Positions 62,906-64,000 of a stretch of 64,000 nucleotides of DNA are shown piece by piece; position 1 is the first letter of the stretch, and each line of letters opens with the position of its first letter. The notes under the pieces were generated by a model. The model saw only the letters and a program-made list of their open reading frames with translations, was not told the origin of the DNA and did not search any database. The translations under genes were made by a program, and so were the position numbers. The DNA is from Penium margaritaceum. Its lineage: Eukaryota; Streptophyta; Zygnematophyceae; Desmidiales; Peniaceae. The stretch covers positions 18,903 through 82,902 of the forward strand of contig SZWC01006753.1 of assembly GCA_023375785.1 (NCBI GenBank), written 5' to 3'.

Positions 62906-63577
62906 ATGTTGCCAAAGAAGGAAGATGGCAGAAGCGGTGGGAACAGGAATCAGGATATCAAGGTCCTCTACGCCAACAAAGATCTCATGGCAGAGGTTCC
63001 ACAGGTTGACGGGCTCTTCGTATTGTACACAATGGCAGCAAAGAGCTTGGAAGACGAGGGTCATGCGGGTACAGCGGAGGTAGTGGTCTCGGTACCAACG
63101 CAAGAGAGCACACCAATGAAAAATGAAAAAGCATCCTCTGCCGCAAAGGACAAAGACGCTGATTTGCTACATAAATGCTTTGGGCACGTTGCAAACAGCA
63201 AGCTCCAAGTCATCCATCAACAACAGCTGGTCCGCGGCATGGATGGTTTCAAGAAGGATGCAGTTGGGTGTGGTAGCCTATGTGAACCTTGCCTCCTAGG
63301 CAAGACCAAGCGAACGCACTTTGAGCGCAANCAAGAGAGCACACCAATGAAAAATGAAAAAGCATCCTCTGCCGCAAAGGACAAAGACGCTGATTTGCTA
63401 CATAAATGCTTTGGGCACGTTGCAAACAGCAAGCTCCAAGTCATCCATCAACAACAGCTGGTCCGCGGCATGGATGGTTTCAAGAAGGATGCAGTTGGGT
63501 GTGGTAGCCTATGTGAACCTTGCCTCCTAGGCAAGACCAAGCGAACGCACTTTGAGCGCAACGGTCACCGGGCATAA
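62906..63577 (+). CDS. E6 copia gag-pre-integrase region
   Basis: 223-codon open piece, of which 63100-63330 and 63332-63562 are identical copies joined by a single N at 63331. Content: IKVLYANKDLMAEVPQVDGL, then DADLLHKCFGHVANSKLQVI and SLCEPCLLGKTKRTHFER, the pre-integrase zinc-binding block of copia Pol. Part of a broken element. Confidence 0.8.
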   Translation: MLPKKEDGRSGGNRNQDIKVLYANKDLMAEVPQVDGLFVLYTMAAKSLEDEGHAGTAEVVVSVPTQESTPMKNEKASSAAKDKDADLLHKCFGHVANSKLQVIHQQQLVRGMDGFKKDAVGCGSLCEPCLLGKTKRTHFERXQESTPMKNEKASSAAKDKDADLLHKCFGHVANSKLQVIHQQQLVRGMDGFKKDAVGCGSLCEPCLLGKTKRTHFERNGHRA

Positions 63578-63779
63578 TCAGCCCTTGATCTGATTCACAC
63601 CGATGTGTGTGGACCCTTTTGCACAGCGTCAAACGGTGGTGGCAAGTACTTTAATATCTTCATCAACGACCACAGTCGCAAGGTGTGCATCTTCTTCCTC
63701 AAAACCAATGGAGAAGTCAGAGAAAAGGTGCACGAGTTTGTGGCCATGGTGGAGCGGCACACTGGAAAGTGTTGAAATA
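63570..63779 (+). pseudogene. E6 integrase core start
   Basis: Reading ALDLIHTDVCGPFCTASNGG, KYFNIFINDHSRKVCIFFLK and EKVHEFVAMVERHTGK, the first part of the copia integrase core, until the E8 LTR begins. Fossil; broken. Confidence 0.8.
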
Positions 63780-64000
63780 GTATGCACCTTGTCCACGGTC
63801 TAGCTGGCTAGCTACAAATACAGACAGAGCATGCACTACTCTATGGAGTATGTCCCCTTGGTCTGTTCTGCGGTGGGCCAGGAATGCACTGCCCATAATG
63901 GGTATGTACCCTGTAGCTCATCATAGAAACCATGCATTTTTGGCTTGGTTGAGTAGGCACCGGAGTCTCATACAAGAAGTCGCGGGTTCAATCCCCGCAA
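63780..64000 (+). repeat. E8 LTR start, running off the window
   Basis: TGTTGAAATAGTATGCACC matches the start of the E3 LTR read on the minus strand from 43574 (TGTTGAACAATATGCATGG), and the match continues through ATGCACT, GTCCCCTTGGTCTGT and the tRNA-like module. No polypurine tract precedes it. It is either a separate element or solo LTR inserted in E6, or E6's own 3' LTR brought next to integrase; the window ends too soon to tell. Confidence 0.75.
63941..63999 (+). other. tRNA-Met-like module inside E8 LTR
   Basis: TTGGCTTGGTTGAGTAGGC (A box), CACCGGAGTCTCATAC (CAT in the anticodon position) and a perfect T arm GCGGG-TTCAATC-CCCGC (B box). The 3' half of the anticodon stem does not pair well. 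It starts about 163 bp into the LTR, as in E3. Automated scanners may call it a tRNA; I regard it as an LTR-embedded derivative. Confidence 0.6.

Larger units (their letters stand above)
60890..63779 (+). mobile_element. E6: Ty1/copia element, LTR to integrase
   Basis: Plus-strand element with 5' LTR (60890-61578), an anticodon-arm type primer site, a CT-repeat leader, gag, pre-integrase and integrase core. At 63780 its integrase meets the start of a related LTR (E8). It belongs to the same family as E3 by LTR, primer site and gag. Broken in several places. Confidence 0.75.

Overview
This is a repeat-dense stretch of a eukaryotic nuclear genome, most likely from the green plant lineage. A streptophyte alga or other non-seed plant is my guess, held weakly. 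The grounds are several Ty1/copia elements, a chromodomain-bearing Ty3/gypsy element (chromovirus), a spliced hAT transposase, a decayed PIF/Harbinger transposase, and primer-binding sites that match the plant-type initiator methionine tRNA as I remember it. I see no convincing host gene, no rRNA and no CRISPR array. One 130-base N run and six single-N joins, each flanked by identical or near-identical copies, show draft assembly quality.

Layout. Positions 1-1560 hold a decayed LINE (minus strand; endonuclease and reverse transcriptase pieces), with an unassigned coding-like minus-strand block up to about 5470. Positions 6016-48337 are one 42-kb nested pile. The host is an old Ty3/gypsy element E5 (minus), bounded by near-matching 5-bp target repeats (TTAGG/TCAGG). 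A copia element E1 (minus, 6057-12315) sits in E5's 3' LTR, and copia E2 (plus, 12316-21454) sits in E1's LTR. A second copia, E3 (minus, 21573-43574), sits in E5's integrase. Inside E3, between perfect GTAAG target repeats, lies E4 (23994-39982), a tandem array of copia units sharing LTRs (LTR-internal-LTR-internal-LTR plus a partial unit). E4's partial unit contains a hAT transposon with an apparently intact three-exon transposase.

Positions 48343-54120 are AT-richer and hold a decayed PIF/Harbinger transposase and two foldback (MITE-like) elements. Positions 54126-59849 are a second Ty3/gypsy element, E7 (minus, chromodomain remnant). Positions 60890-63779 hold copia E6 (plus, LTR to integrase), which meets at 63780 the start of a related LTR (E8) that runs off the window.

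How the parts relate. E1, E3, E4 and E6 have primer sites complementary to the anticodon arm of initiator tRNA-Met (the half-tRNA mode known from Drosophila copia), whereas E2, E5 and E7 use the usual tRNA 3' end. LTRs of the E3/E6/E8 family carry tRNA-like A-box/B-box modules at similar internal positions. E2 carries long CAG tracts in its leader and an 18-unit, 12-residue Pro/Ala/Ser repeat in Pol, and a copy of that repeat forms a hairpin exactly at the E2/E5 junction. Relative age from LTR divergence and nesting: E5 and E7 oldest; E1, E3 and E6 intermediate; E2 and E4 young.
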